Below, one piece after another: positions 1 to 12,379 of a DNA stretch of 64,000 nucleotides. Origin of the DNA: Tetrahymena thermophila SB210 (lineage: Eukaryota > Ciliophora > Oligohymenophorea > Hymenostomatida > Tetrahymenidae); the NCBI RefSeq assembly GCF_000189635.1, contig NW_002476544.1, forward strand, positions 186,001 to 250,000. The letters run 5' to 3'. Made by a program: the position numbers and the translations under genes. The notes beneath the pieces are model-generated. The model was not told the DNA's origin and did not search any database. It worked only from the letters and a program-made list of their open reading frames with translations. Position 1 is the first letter of the stretch, and each line of letters begins with the position of its first letter.

Positions 1-1011
1 AGACGATTTGTAAAATTTCTAATAATTTATTTTTGAAAATTTTGGTATAGCCAAATGCCATTCAATAATTTAGTGAATTGAGATCACTATTTTTTTGAAT
101 GGCTGATGCGTTTGAATATTATTTTTATATAAATAAATTTATAATATAATTTAATTAATAATATTTATAATTTTAATTTTTTCAATCTTAATGATTTTTC
201 TATTAAATTTTTAATTTTAGCCTTTTTACACAAAATATTTCAATAAATTTTAGTGATACACTAACTATTTCTTATTTAATATATACATTAACTTCATTTT
301 GAATAAAATATTTTCTTTAATTTAACTAATTATGTTTAGTTCTAAATATTATTTAAATCATTCATATTTTATAGATAGCAATTATTATTAATATTGTAAA
401 ATAAGCTATTAAAAAAAACCCTTATTTTAATCTTTTAAGATATTATTTAAAATAAAGCACTTATGAAGAGTAAAAAAATGAAGTATTTGTAATTTAATAT
501 ATCAATGTATATATTAAATAATTACCTCTTTGCATTAATAATTGCGTAAAAAACTTAAAAAAAAATATTTTAATTGCAAACAAAACAAAAAAAAAATTAA
601 AATTTTTTTTGATTAATCAAAAGTATTTTGACTTCCAATTTGATCCTTCAAAACTGACAATATTTTTTATAACCATTGATTATCAAAAAATTATTCAGAA
701 ACTATCAATTTTATTTTAGCATGCAAAAAAATTAGATTTTAAAATATTCTATGGTTTGTTTAAATTACACCACTTCCATAATCATTTATTCATAGAATGA
801 ATGAATGATAAAAAGGGTATTTGCAAAAGAGAAATTAAATGATTTGTTTATTATTGAACTGTTTTGTAAATTTTTTAGATAAGCTACAAAGAAAATAAAT
901 AAATTGCAAATAATAAATGACTCTATTAATAGGAAAACAGACAAGCAAAAAATGAAACGTTTTAATAAAATGTTAGCTTTATTTTTTATATTAAAGTGTT
1001 ACTTACTTAAT
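1..1011. other. gene-free A+T-rich flank
   Basis: No coding frame is supported here. The sequence is A/T homopolymer-rich with frequent TGA in all frames. It lies beyond the 3' end of the minus-strand gene that stops at 1012. Confidence 0.6.
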
Positions 1012-1659
1012 TCACAAAACAACATTATTAATTGCTGGTACTTTAGCCTATGGGTTATTATTTACAACATATCCTTATGCGTTCATATTTGGTTATTAAT
1101 ACATCATTGGCATGTTTGGGTTATATACTTAGTATTAGGGAGGAGGAATGAACATAGGCTGTTAGTTTATATATGGTTGAGGTTGACTATATCCAAGTTA
1201 TACATTTTACTGCTACATATTTTGCTAAAATTGCATCTGTTACAAATCCTATTATAGTCTAGCTTTATTAGCCATATCCTAAATTTTTTATCTCTACTAT
1301 TTTCTTTTTTAATAGAAATAACATCCAGCTATAATTATAATTAAGAAAACTCCTCCTACGACTACTCCTACAATTATTGCAACTGTCCTACTTGTAGAGC
1401 AAGAAGGATATTAATCAGAACAATTTTTATAGCAGAATTAGCAAGTATCTAAAGGTTAGCTTGATGTTTTACAATCATTGTAGCAATTATATTAGTTGCA
1501 ATCATCTGTATTAAAGCAAGCGCTTTTGTAGTTAATACAATTCGTAAATTGATTATAGGAATTACACCTATTTGAATATTAACAATTTTAATTGCAATCA
1601 TAGAGACTGCAAGCACATAATGCTATTAGTGTGCTTAAAATAATTATATTTTTCATCAT
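1012..1659 (-). CDS. cysteine-rich single-pass membrane protein, receptor-like (A)
   Basis: Single exon, 215 aa, TAA/TAG read as Gln, stop TGA. It starts with a doubled Met (MMKNIIIL) leading a hydrophobic signal peptide (~1-18). The ectodomain (~19-90) has about 12 cysteines with CxxC and CxxxC spacings. A strong membrane segment (~92-116, VAIIVGVVVGG) is followed by a stop-transfer KRK and a ~95-residue Gln/Pro/Met/Tyr-rich cytoplasmic tail. Topology is therefore type I, at the cell surface or an endomembrane. Cysteine spacing partly matches the two neighbouring minus-strand genes at 4838 and 7290, so the three look like diverged tandem paralogues. I do not recognise a named domain. Ligand and function are unknown. 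A standard-code reading would end it after a few codons. Confidence 0.85.
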
Positions 1660-2489
1660 TTTTAAATTGTTAGCTCAAGAATTTGTATTTCTCTATTATT
1701 TTTAAATCAAATAATAATTATAAAAGCAATTAATTATATCTTAATAATTTAAGTTATTGATTGTAACTTTGTATTTCATTTATTTATTTTTATTACAAAA
1801 CAAACAAACATGAAGGATTTGATAAAATTTGCAACAAAAATATAGCAATCGCAAACTATTTCATTTATCATTTATATTTATCAAAATAAATCAGTCAAAT
1901 TATAATTCTAAAAATAAAAACTAATTACTCAAAAAAAAAAATTGATTTGCTTTAAGCCTTAAATTATTAATTTGCTTTTGCTTCATATTTAACAAAATTT
2001 CTAAAAAATCTTTTGAAATAATTAAATTCGCATATCTATCTATCTATCTATCTATTTATCTATCTATTTCAGATATCTGCTTATCCTTAAATGATTATAT
2101 TACAAGAAAATCTAATAAATTTAAAGACAAAAATTGAATTAAAAAGAAATTAACGCCTTTTATCAATTAATATCAATAGAAGGGAGGTATTTCTTATTTA
2201 AATAATATTGCGAATTTAGTTAGTATTTACATTCGAGTGTTTTTATAAATTCAAAATTTAAAAAGTCTGTCGAATTTAATTAGATATTACCATAGAAAAA
2301 ACAAAGATTTTTCTATTTTTATTTTATCACTACTAATTAAGCTCACACATATTCAATCATAACTAATGATTTGCAGTTACCATTAATGCTATATTTAGTA
2401 TATAATTTTCCATAAATAACTTTAAACATTTTTTTCAAAAACTCTAATTATGAAAGAGTAAATAGCTGCTTTATTTCGTTATAAAATTA

Positions 2490-3020
2490 ATATCAAAAAC
2501 TTATTAATATTTAATATCTATAAAAAAAATCTTAAACCAAATTAGCAAGACAAATTTAATAAAATATACATAAAAAATAAATTAATTTCCTTATGCCAAA
2601 AATATTTATTTGATTTCATTTTTTTTTTACCTATCAACCAACTTCAATCAATAATTTAGCAATCTCATAAAAAAAAATAAAAGTTCAACTTAATATAACA
2701 TAAATTATTCAAATCAATATTAAAATAATTTAATTTGATTATTTTATTATTGTCAAAAAAGGGAAATGCTAAAAATATTTAAAATTAATAACCTATTTGA
2801 TAAATGTATTCATTTTATTTAGATGCCAATTTTATACAATTTTAACTTAATTTTAAAAGAATTCGTATTATCTTGGTAAATAAAGCTAAATACTATTGAA
2901 GTGTGTATGAATAGCAATTTCACCATTAAAATATTTATGAAATAGAAAAATAAATAAATGTGTTTTTTTAGTAAAATTTATCAGAATTTGTCAAATTTTA
3001 GTAAAAATAATTTGCTTTCA
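2490..3020. repeat. diverged direct repeat, copy 1
   Basis: This block is repeated at 3585-4018 in the same orientation. Shared landmarks include CTATAAAAAAAATCTTAA, TTTATTTGATTTCATTT, ACTTCAATCAATAATT and GAAGTGTGTATGAATAGCAA in the same order, with indels between them. The copies are non-coding, and no terminal inverted repeats were seen. Confidence 0.8.
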
Positions 3021-3584
3021 TGATTTTATTACATTTAATTATGTTCAAAAAGATAAAATGTATTAAAATGTTAGTTGTTAAAAACCGATATAAAAAATAA
3101 AGATTTTAAATAATTCTGTTATTTGTTAATAAATTAGAATAAAACATGATATTTATACTAAAAAATAAAAAAAGTTAGCATTATAATATTTCAACGATAA
3201 GTGCTTTCTTTTGTTGAAGATGATGGTATTCATACTAAGGCATATAGTCACTATCTAAATATTTTATTTTTCTTTACAATTATATTTTTTAAAAATATGT
3301 TAGACTTAAATATTATTTTTTTTCATTAATAAATAAATATACAAAAATAGAAAAATAAAAAATGAATTTCAATCAAGGTATTCAATATAAATTAATTAAA
3401 TTGTTAAATAAAGAATTAATAAATAGATTATTTATCAATTAGTAATGTGATTAATAATACCTGACTGAATATAGAAATGTAAAAATAAAATTATTATTCA
3501 TAAAATTAATTATTAAAAAAGAATTCCTCAATTTATAAATTTATAAATTTAGGAAAAAACTGTTTTATTTGATTAAAAAATTAA

Positions 3585-4018
3585 AATCAAAAACTTTTAA
3601 ATATACAATATCTATAAAAAAAATCTTAACCAAAATAGTAAAACAAATTTAATAAAATATTCATAAAAAATAAATTAAATTCTTTATGCCTAAAATATTT
3701 ATTTGATTTCATTTATTTTTTACCTATCAACTAACTTCAATCAATAATTAATTTATCAATCTCATAAAGCAAAATAAAAGTTCAACTTAATAAAACATAA
3801 ATTATTCAAATGAATAGATTTAATTTGATTTTAATTATTATGAAAAAAAGGGAAATGATAAAAATTGTTATTGGTAAATAAAGCTAAATACCATTGAAGT
3901 GTGTATGAATAGCAATTCCCCATTAAAATATTTATGAAATAGAAAAATTAATCAGTTTTTTTGGTATGATTTATCAGAATTTGTCAAATTTAGCAGAATT
4001 AATTTATTTGCTTTCACA
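3585..4018. repeat. diverged direct repeat, copy 2
   Basis: Second copy of the 2490-3020 block, shorter by internal deletions (for example just before the TTATTGGTAAATAAAGCTAA landmark). The order of landmarks is conserved, which indicates a local duplication of intergenic DNA rather than chance A+T similarity. Confidence 0.8.
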
Positions 4019-4837
4019 AAACAAAAAATTTAATATCCAAAAGAAAAAAAGTGACAAAAATATAAATTTTTCAATAAATTAATACATGAATGAAGTAAAA
4101 ATATTTTTTTTACTAGATAAATTTAAATAAATGGATTATTTTGAATTGTAATTTTTAATAATATTTTAATTTAATTATTTATTATTCAAACATTTTATAT
4201 AATTTATTATTCAATAAATAAATATTCTTAAAAATCATAAAAATTAATATAATTCAACAAACTCCTAAACAAAAAATTTATAAAAATATATTGAAATTTA
4301 ATTTAGTATTACATTTTTATCGAATTTATTTATTGACAGAGAAAAAATTAAAAATATTTGCTATTTAATTAAAAAAAATTACTAAAATATTTTCAGATTC
4401 TTAAACAAATTAGAATGTTTATATAAATATAATATTTTTTTGAATTTAAATCAATAAAGTTTTAAATGTTTTTTTATTTGTTTTCGTAATAAAAAAATTA
4501 TTATTAATAAAAAAATAAATAAATGTTCTTAATGTATTTAATAAATTAACTTAAATAGATTTTCATACAAATAAAATGACAAAATTAATATTTATGTTAA
4601 TATATTTATTTGCATTATATTTTTCTTGCAAATAGTGTTTTTTACTTAATATTAATTAATTATTTATTCTTTAAAACGACTTATAAATTATTATCAACTT
4701 TTTATTAAATTTTTTTTCATTATTTTTATACTTTGATATCATTCATTCATTTATTTATAACTATATTTTCTTTTATTATTAATTTAAAATTATATTTTTG
4801 ATTGATGACTAAATTATTAATTTTATTAATCATTCAG

Positions 4838-5896
4838 TCAGCCATCTAATTCGTCATTATCAAAATTTATAATATATTCATCATTAGCATTATGATTTGC
4901 ATTATCAACTTAATCATTCATTTTATTATTTAATTCTTCTTATTAGAATTCATCTACCTTTGGCTAATCGAGTTAAGTACTTATTGCAGTGCTTGCTGGC
5001 AATTTTTATAATTAGTTATTTATTATATAAATTTCGCTTTTGTTTGAATCGCCTTGTTCCTTTTTTACCAAGTTATTCAAATTAGTTATAATTTATTAAT
5101 TTTAATCAAATGTCTTAGTTTCATGAGAATTAATTTCATAGTTTGGTAGCTTTTATATTTAAAATGAGTTTTCTTAAGCAGGAACACCAATTACTATTTA
5201 CTAAATTGGTGGTAAGATTTATTATTGATATTACTATTCTTATTGTTATAGATTATTATTATGTTATTATAAATCTGTATGTTTTGAATTAATTTTTGAG
5301 TTATTTTTTCTTTTCTTAACTATAAAATAAGCTAAAAACAAGAAAATTAGTAGAATAACTGTGCCTATCAAACAGTATATAGCTATCCAAAGAGAAGTGT
5401 TAGAATCAGAATTTCCGCTATCTGCCTAGCTTAGTTTCCCAAAATTGTCCTAGTTTACTGAATTAGTGCTATTATTATTATTGTTATTATTACTGTTACT
5501 GTTACCATTAGTCTTATTTGCATTGCTATCAGTGTTATCAGTGTTGCTTGAATCAACAAAATACATTTCTGAGTTTTGTGAATCGCAGGATTGTTAAATG
5601 AATAGTTTTTACTCTGTCATGCATTAACTATAGCAATTTTAAGAGTCCTATGAAAACAAATCAAAGCAATCAACTATGCAATTATTTACATTACAAGAGT
5701 TAGTAAGATCACCTACGAAATCATAGCATTCATCATAACTTTCCAAGCAACTCATCAGATCAGGACTATAACTTTAATCTTGCTGTAATGCACTACAGTT
5801 ATTAATCAAGCAAGCTTAGAAATCATTTGTATCCATTTAGCTGTAAACAGCGGTAGCAATAAGAATTATTAAAATAAATTATATGCTTTATCTCAT
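4838..5896 (-). CDS. cysteine-rich single-pass membrane protein, receptor-like (B)
   Basis: Single exon, 352 aa, ending in TGA. An N-terminal signal peptide (~1-19, ends near VYSQ) precedes a ten-cysteine module (residues 28-103). Then comes an Asn/Ser-rich, glycosylation-prone linker (~112-168) with a poly-Asn run, a membrane segment (~169-192) and a basic KKRK stop-transfer. The cytoplasmic tail (~160 aa) is Gln/Asn-rich with an acidic end (DNDELDG). The ten Cys spacings equal those of the gene at 7290 at every interval except one loop, so the two share an ectodomain fold. The family is not recognised. A surface receptor or adhesion role is an inference from topology only. Confidence 0.85.
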
Positions 5897-7289
5897 TTAT
5901 GATATTAATGGTAGGAAGCAAGCAAGCAGAGTGAAATAATTTATGAGGATTTCTTTTACTTATTTTAATTAATACAATTTTTTTATAAAATTAAATATAC
6001 TCACCTAGGATTTTAATAGTTCTTTTAAAAATCAAATTAGTTTTTTAAAGGCTTTGAAAGGAAAAATAATCCAATAATAATGATTTTCGAAAATATCAAA
6101 TCAGGTGTTTTTTTTATCATTTTTTATAATTTACGTTCTATATTAACCCGGATTAAATAAAGAGTTAGAGCTAATTTTTATATTTAAAATTTTGGTATAA
6201 TTAGCTTGAGCGAAAAGTCTTTTTTATTACTCAAACAAGGTGAATCATACTGGCATTTTAATAGATTAATTCCAAAAATACTGAATTAATTGACATCACA
6301 TCAATATAAATTTCTTATTTGCTTTCTTTCAAGTTTTTGATTCCTTGGTTGTAATAGAGTAAAAGCTCTTCTTTAAATAAGTAAGATATAATTTGAGCGT
6401 TATTTCAAATATGTAAAATAATAAAATTCATCAATATCTATCTCTAGATTTATTAAGGCATACCAGATAATTATTTCATATACTGATTTCATTGTATTTA
6501 TGCATTAAGTAAGATTAAGTGTTTGCAACTTAGCAAATATTTTTATATTATTAATTTATTTATTTGCGTAAGTACTGAAATAAAAATCTAAATTAAATTA
6601 TGAACTATTATATTAGATATCATACATAATTTGCTGCTCACTTAAAAATGTTAATGACTTTTATTGAACTAATTGGTTATTTTTTTGAGCTGATAATTGC
6701 TAGAAAAATTTAATTGCAAAAAAAAAATTAATAAATATTGAAACAATAATTCTTTATTACTGATTTTTTCTTTATTTATAAATTTGTTTATTTTATCTAT
6801 TTAGCAAACCTCTTTTGCCAAAAAAATAAAGGATAAAATCTAAGTCATTCCATCTCTAATTATATTTTGTGTTAGAAGTATTTTTTATTTGAAAATTGTG
6901 TAAGCTAAATAAATTTATACCAAATTTACTGATTCTTTCATATTTAACAAGAAATATGTAACTGCTTAACTTAAAATAATTAGAATTGAAATACATTCAT
7001 AATTAATATTAAAAATAAATATGTTACATTAAACTTAAAAATTTATAATTAAGTAAATGAAAAATAGATAGATAAATTAACAGCAAAGTTTATACAATTA
7101 CATAAAATAAACACAAAAAAATAATTTTTTAATTAAGTAAATTGATATTTTTATATAAATTTGATATAATGGTAAGTTGATTAATAATGTAAATAGAAAT
7201 ATATAACATAATATAAGAAAATTTTCTAGAATAATTTAATCGAAATATACAGTTTTTTAAAATCATTATTGTAAGATTTTCTCTTTCGT
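5897..7289. other. intergenic spacer
   Basis: About 1.4 kb between minus-strand paralogues. It must contain the promoter of the gene starting at 5896 and the 3' region of the gene ending at 7290. No coding frame or repeat family stands out. Confidence 0.5.
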
Positions 7290-7985
7290 TCATTTAGGAT
7301 TGATTTTTATTTGTTGTGTTTATATTTATTGTTATTATTGTGCAGAGCTATCTTAACTTTTGTTACTCTCTTCTTTGCTATCTTAAATATTATCAGGAAC
7401 TATAATTACTGCATTGTTGATTGGAGGAAAAGTATTTTTATGCTTTAATTGATTATTTAGATTATATTGATTAACTTGACTCTGACTTATGACAACAACT
7501 CCACGCAAATTTTAATTTTATAATTTCTTTTATTTATTAAACTTTTTAATAAGCTAAACAACAAAATAAATTATGATCACTATTATAGAAAAAATTATGG
7601 ATCCTACAGTTATTATTACCCACATTTTTTATACAGTTTCTTATCTTTCTTCATGATTTTCTACTATTTCTTATTAGGTTTCAGCTAAAAATTAAGAACA
7701 TTCATCTTAAATTTATGGTTCAATTTTATCAATACAATTTAAAAGACATTCTTAGTCTTCATAACTTAAATAAGCAGAACATTTGACAGAGCATTGCAAG
7801 TTCTAACAATCACTTAAATTTTGATTAATAAAGCCATCACATTACTAGTTTTATCTTATGCATTGTTATATCTCAGATTATTAGGGTTATAATTTACAAA
7901 TTTGAGTTAAGCATTACTACAAAAAGATATTTTATCCAAAAACTAATTTTAAAACCAAAATTATTGGAATTATTTTTTAGATCAT
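7290..7985 (-). CDS. cysteine-rich single-pass membrane protein, receptor-like (C)
   Basis: Single exon, 231 aa, stop TGA. A signal peptide (~1-17, ILVLKLVFG core) is followed by a ten-Cys module (residues 25-96) with spacing x4, x11, x6, x10, x4, x3, x10, x3, x11. This matches the gene at 4838 except for the second interval (x15 there). A short Glu/Gln-rich stalk (~100-120) leads to a membrane segment (~122-143) and a basic cytoplasmic tail (~88 aa) rich in Gln, Asn and Ser. It is a type I membrane protein, most likely a tandem paralogue of the upstream neighbour. The start was chosen as the first ATG in front of the signal peptide. Biochemical function is unknown. Confidence 0.85.
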
Positions 7986-9915
7986 TCTTTTAATTTAAAT
8001 TTTGAGATGGGATTTTGTTGTGGTTGGTGATTTGTTTGTTATTTTGATGTTTAATTTTAATTAATTAATTAATCATTATATTTTTTTTATCTTGCTACTT
8101 TTTTCTATTTAATTACTCATAATTGAAAAAGATTATGTATTATTGTATGATAACGCAATCTATCTTTTTTTATATGTTAAGAATCTATCTATGTTCAAAT
8201 ATAAATGTTGCCTATTTCCAAAATACTTTTAACTCTAAATTTTCCATTTTTATAAAGCCAAATAAATATTTCAATATTACAATTTTCTTTACACTAAGAA
8301 AGAAATCTTTATGTAGGATTGATTGTATGTGTTATTTGGAAATAAAGCTTTTTAAGATTTATCTTTGGCTATTTGACTGAGGTAATAGAAAAGCTTATCT
8401 GAAAGTTTCTATTCTAATAAAGGATATTAAATAATAATTTACACATATGTATTTGAATGCACTAAAATTTACATAATTTAAAAAATTGATTTAAATAAAA
8501 GATTTTAAGCATTAAAATTTTAAATATTAAATAAATTTTTAAAGAACTAAATATCTAAAATAAAATAATAATTTAACCAATTATGCAAAGCTAATCCATA
8601 ACAAATGACTTTCTTAAATAAACACTCAAAGGCATAAATTATTATTATTAGCAAACAATTGCAAATCTAAAAAATAGTAGTTTTTTTAAATTTATTTTAC
8701 CGCTTATAAATTAATTTTTAAAATGTATTTTAATTGATTTATCTTTATCATTAAGTTTATTTTGAATTTTCAAATAAAAAAGTTTTAAGGATTAAATTTA
8801 ATTGAAATAGATTAATTACATTTAAATTTTTTCTGCTTTGTGTAAAAGTCAATTTAAGTGAATTGAATTAATTTTCTTGCTGAATATAGATAGTATTATA
8901 ACTTTTTTTATCTATCTTATCGTAATTAAAGTGCTTTTATTAATGTTTCTAAAAAATTTAAGACTTCTATTTAATTTATTGTCTATTTTACATTTTCAAG
9001 TTAATTATTTATTTCTTGATTTTCAAAGTCCTTTCTTCTAAAATAATAATACATATGTTTCTGATTATATTATAAAAACTTTTTATGTTAAAATATCTTT
9101 GTATTATTTTCTATTTTAAATAACAAAACTTCATTTAACTGAATAAACATATTTGAATCGTTTAAAATAAAATTAATAATTTAAAATAATTTTAAATCCC
9201 ACTATTCAAGAATATCATTATACTAAAGCTTAAAAATTGAAATTTTATTTCAAATATTATTCTTTAAATACTTTAAAAAAAATAATTTGTTTTTTTTTCA
9301 ATACAATTTTATAAAATATTTTTTAATCCTACTATTAATGAATATTAATAACTCAGATATGAATTAAATAAATTTCACTAAATGTTTTAAAATAATAATT
9401 AAACATTTAATTGAATGCAAAAATAGCTATTATCATTTTTAAATGATTGATAAATAAATAAATCCTAAGTATATTTACAATTTTCATAGAAATATCTTGC
9501 TGATTTTATCAAAAGAAAATTAGAATAGGTCTGATGGATGTAAAAATATTTAAATCAGGAAGAATATATTATATCTGATAAATCTATGAAAACTTTAATT
9601 TATCAATTTTTTTATTTAAAAAATTAAAATAATTTCCATAAACACCTAAAATATCTTAAAATATTAATAAATACAAACAAATAAAATTAAATAATAAATC
9701 TTCTTCTAAATAAGAAACTACTTTTATTCGTTATTTGAATTCACCTTTAAAATATGTTTCTATAATTTTATTTTTTTGTGGCAAATAAAAAAAAAATTTT
9801 TGAAATAATTTATAAAATGTTTATTGATAAGTCGAATGTTAAAGATGGTGATTATAAAATTCACAAAACAAAAAAATTAATGCTCTTATTTATATATTTC
9901 ATTCAGTAAGTAAAA
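7986..9915. other. intergenic spacer
   Basis: About 1.9 kb of A+T-rich DNA between the gene starting at 7985 and the GST gene ending at 9916. An 85-codon open stretch at 8123-8380 was considered and rejected. Nothing else is supported. Confidence 0.5.
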
Positions 9916-10584
9916 TCAAAGATTTACTTTGAATATCTTTAAAGCGATATCAGAAAAATCTTTATCAACTTCTTTGATTTCAGGAATATTAGACATCTGA
10001 TTCATAAAAGCATCAAGATTAGGGTATTTTTTGAAATCAAAATTTATCAATTTGAGTTCAGTAAGTTCTTAGTAGCAGCTGATATCAGCGATAGTTGGCT
10101 TTTAGAATCCAAAGATATAATGTGAAGGATTATTTAATAAATTATCATTTAAATTTTGCACTGCCTTTAGGAGTTCTTTATGAACTAAATCTTCTACATA
10201 TAATGATGGTTAACCAGTTCTTTTTGATAAAAGACTTGCGGTCACATAATTTGCAGATCTTCTTGTATTTGAGTGATGCCAGTCTAAGTACATATCAATT
10301 TTTGTTTTATCTTCTAGCTTTTGAGGGTATAAAGAATTGTCTAGGTTAAATCTTTGATGTATGTACCTCATTATTGTATGGGATTCAAAAACTACGAATC
10401 CATTATCCTCAATAAAAGGTACTTAACAGTTCCAATTTAAGCTCTTTACTTCAGGTTTAAATTAGTCGCCTTTAGCCAAGTTTACAAATTTCTCTTCATA
10501 GTCAACTTTGCCAATCTTTAAAAGACATTTTACAGCGCGAGAAGGTTGAGAAAAAGAGTTGTAAAATAATTTGAGTTTGTTCAT
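9916..10584 (-). CDS. glutathione S-transferase, theta-like
   Basis: Single exon, 222 aa, the usual length for cytosolic GSTs. The N-terminal thioredoxin-like domain (~1-82) shows the opening KLKLFYNSFSQPSRAV with a candidate catalytic Ser in the SQPSR loop. The glutathione-contacting QVPF with its conserved cis-proline and the ESHTIMRYI motif follow. The C-terminal helical domain (~90-222) contains DWHHSN and the helix-capping PTIADISC segment typical of theta-class enzymes. Such enzymes conjugate glutathione to electrophiles or reduce peroxides in the cytosol. Several in-frame TAA/TAG codons fall where Gln fits. GST class assignment is by motif and could be refined; membership in the superfamily is secure. 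Confidence 0.93.
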
Positions 10585-11281
10585 ATTTTGTGTTATAGAC
10601 TCACTTGCTTGCTTTGAGGCAATTGATTATCGAATGCTATTAAAAAGTATTTGGATTATTTAAAATAATAATAAAAGAAGTATTTATTGTTTTTATTATA
10701 ATAATCTCAACTCAAAAAATTTATTGAGTTAAAATATATCGATATCTGTATTAACAAATGAGCCATTATAAAATTCATTTTAAGTGTAACTTTTGATGAG
10801 TAAGAAACTAACACTCAATAGATAATATATTTAACAATATTTGAAATAATTTATGTATTTATAAAATATTCAAACCTTCAAATATTTCTTTTTTTTTGCT
10901 CAAAAATCTATAAAAACACACAATTAAATTGATAATAAGAATCAAATCAAATCAAAATAAATATTAATAGATCTTTAAATAGCTCAAAATAAAATTGTTT
11001 TGCAATTAAAATTTTAAAAGCAATAAAAATAAAACACATTAATAGTAAATTAATTAATTATACAAAAGGTTTTTCTTAGTAGAATTTTTCGAATTGTGTA
11101 TACCTTTAAATCTTTATAACGATTTATTTATAATTTTATGGCTCAATAAAAATATTAATAGGATTTTTATTTTACACTTATTTATTTATTGGTTTTGAAT
11201 AGATTTAAATCTAATTTATTTAAATATTTTAAGACTTTAAAATTTTAATAAACCAAAAAGAATTAATTAAAATTAAGAAAA
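10585..11281. other. intergenic spacer
   Basis: A+T-rich DNA upstream of the GST gene (promoter side). No coding frame is supported. Confidence 0.5.
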
Positions 11282-12139
11282 ATGATAGTAGAATATTTTA
11301 GATTAAATACAAATAAAAGCAATCAAAATCTTTATAGCGAAATTATTATTCGAATTAATTAATTACCAATTAAAAACTTTCTTAAATCTTATGACGAAGA
11401 CGAAAATTTACAATAATAGTAGCAAAGTGATACAGATACATAAACTAATTATGAAAATAGTTTTGTTGATTACAATATTTTTCTGATTAGTTCACTTTGT
11501 AAGAATAAACTAAAATTGCTATAAAAAATTAAGGTTCAAAAAGAGAATACTCAGTTTAAATTTAATTAACTAGAAATTTTATAATTCAATAAAAAGTAAT
11601 CTTATTTTAGAATTTTTGATATAAATGATTTTATTTTTGAACTATTTAAAAATTATTTTCTTTATCTTAAATAATTTATTTTGTTGATTAACTCTATTAA
11701 CACTAACATATACACTCACATATTTATTTATAGAGCTTAATTAATCAATTATGTATTTTTAATGAATGTTAAATATATAAATGGAATTTATATTTAAAAA
11801 ATTCAAATAGTAGTTAAATTATTATTTTAAATTATCAATTTAACATTTTAAATTGAATAAAAAATAATTACTTACAATTTAATTTATGATTTATGGCTGA
11901 CTACTGATTTGTCTAAAATGCCTCGAGCTAAAAATTAAAAGAGCTCTTAATATATATTGAATATAAAAAAGTAAGAAACATAAATAGATAGATATTTGAC
12001 TAAATAAAATGGGTTGTAGCATAAAAATATAGTCAAGGCTGATAAAATAAATATATTTTGCAATTATGAATGGGTAGATATATACATACATAAATAAATA
12101 AACAAATTAAGAAACACTGTGAAGCAAATTAATAAATGA
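11282..12139 (+). CDS. possible hypothetical protein (TGA-free frame)
   Basis: From ATG at 11282 the frame runs 285 codons without TGA. The first ~95 codons look protein-like: SYDEDEN, a Gln run encoded by CAA/TAA/TAG, then SDTDTQTN. The segment after about residue 100 becomes hydrophobic and A+T-biased, as expected of intron or non-coding DNA, so any real gene is probably shorter and spliced. No domain is recognised. Chance TGA-free frames of this size are uncommon but possible in such DNA. Confidence 0.3.
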
Positions 12140-12379
12140 ATGAATTTATAAATAAAGAGTATTTTAGCTATATTTCTTATTTATTTTTATATGTATGTAT
12201 AATTAATTAATTGTGTTAAGTCTCAAACAAAATTCGCCAATTTTTAGTTAATCAATAATTAATTAATTATTATTGTTAAATAATAAATTAAGATTAAAAT
12301 AATCAAAAAATATAGCTTTATATTTCTAATATTAGCAATAAACTAAGTAAGAAACATAGTGATTAAACAAGACTGAGAA

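Larger units (their letters stand above)
1660..4837. other. long gene-free A+T-rich spacer
   Basis: Intergenic between two minus-strand membrane-protein genes. It contains a short TATC microsatellite (about 2033-2069) and a diverged direct repeat (2490-3020 and 3585-4018). I see no supported coding frame. Confidence 0.6.

Noticed and set aside
904..1257. 117-codon plus-strand open frame
   Set aside because: It is antisense to the well-supported membrane-protein gene at 1012-1659 and has a random hydrophobic composition.
8123..8380. 85-codon plus-strand open frame upstream of membrane-protein gene C
   Set aside because: It starts from TTG, contains no TAA/TAG Gln codons, has A+T-driven composition and no domain. 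It is probably chance open DNA.
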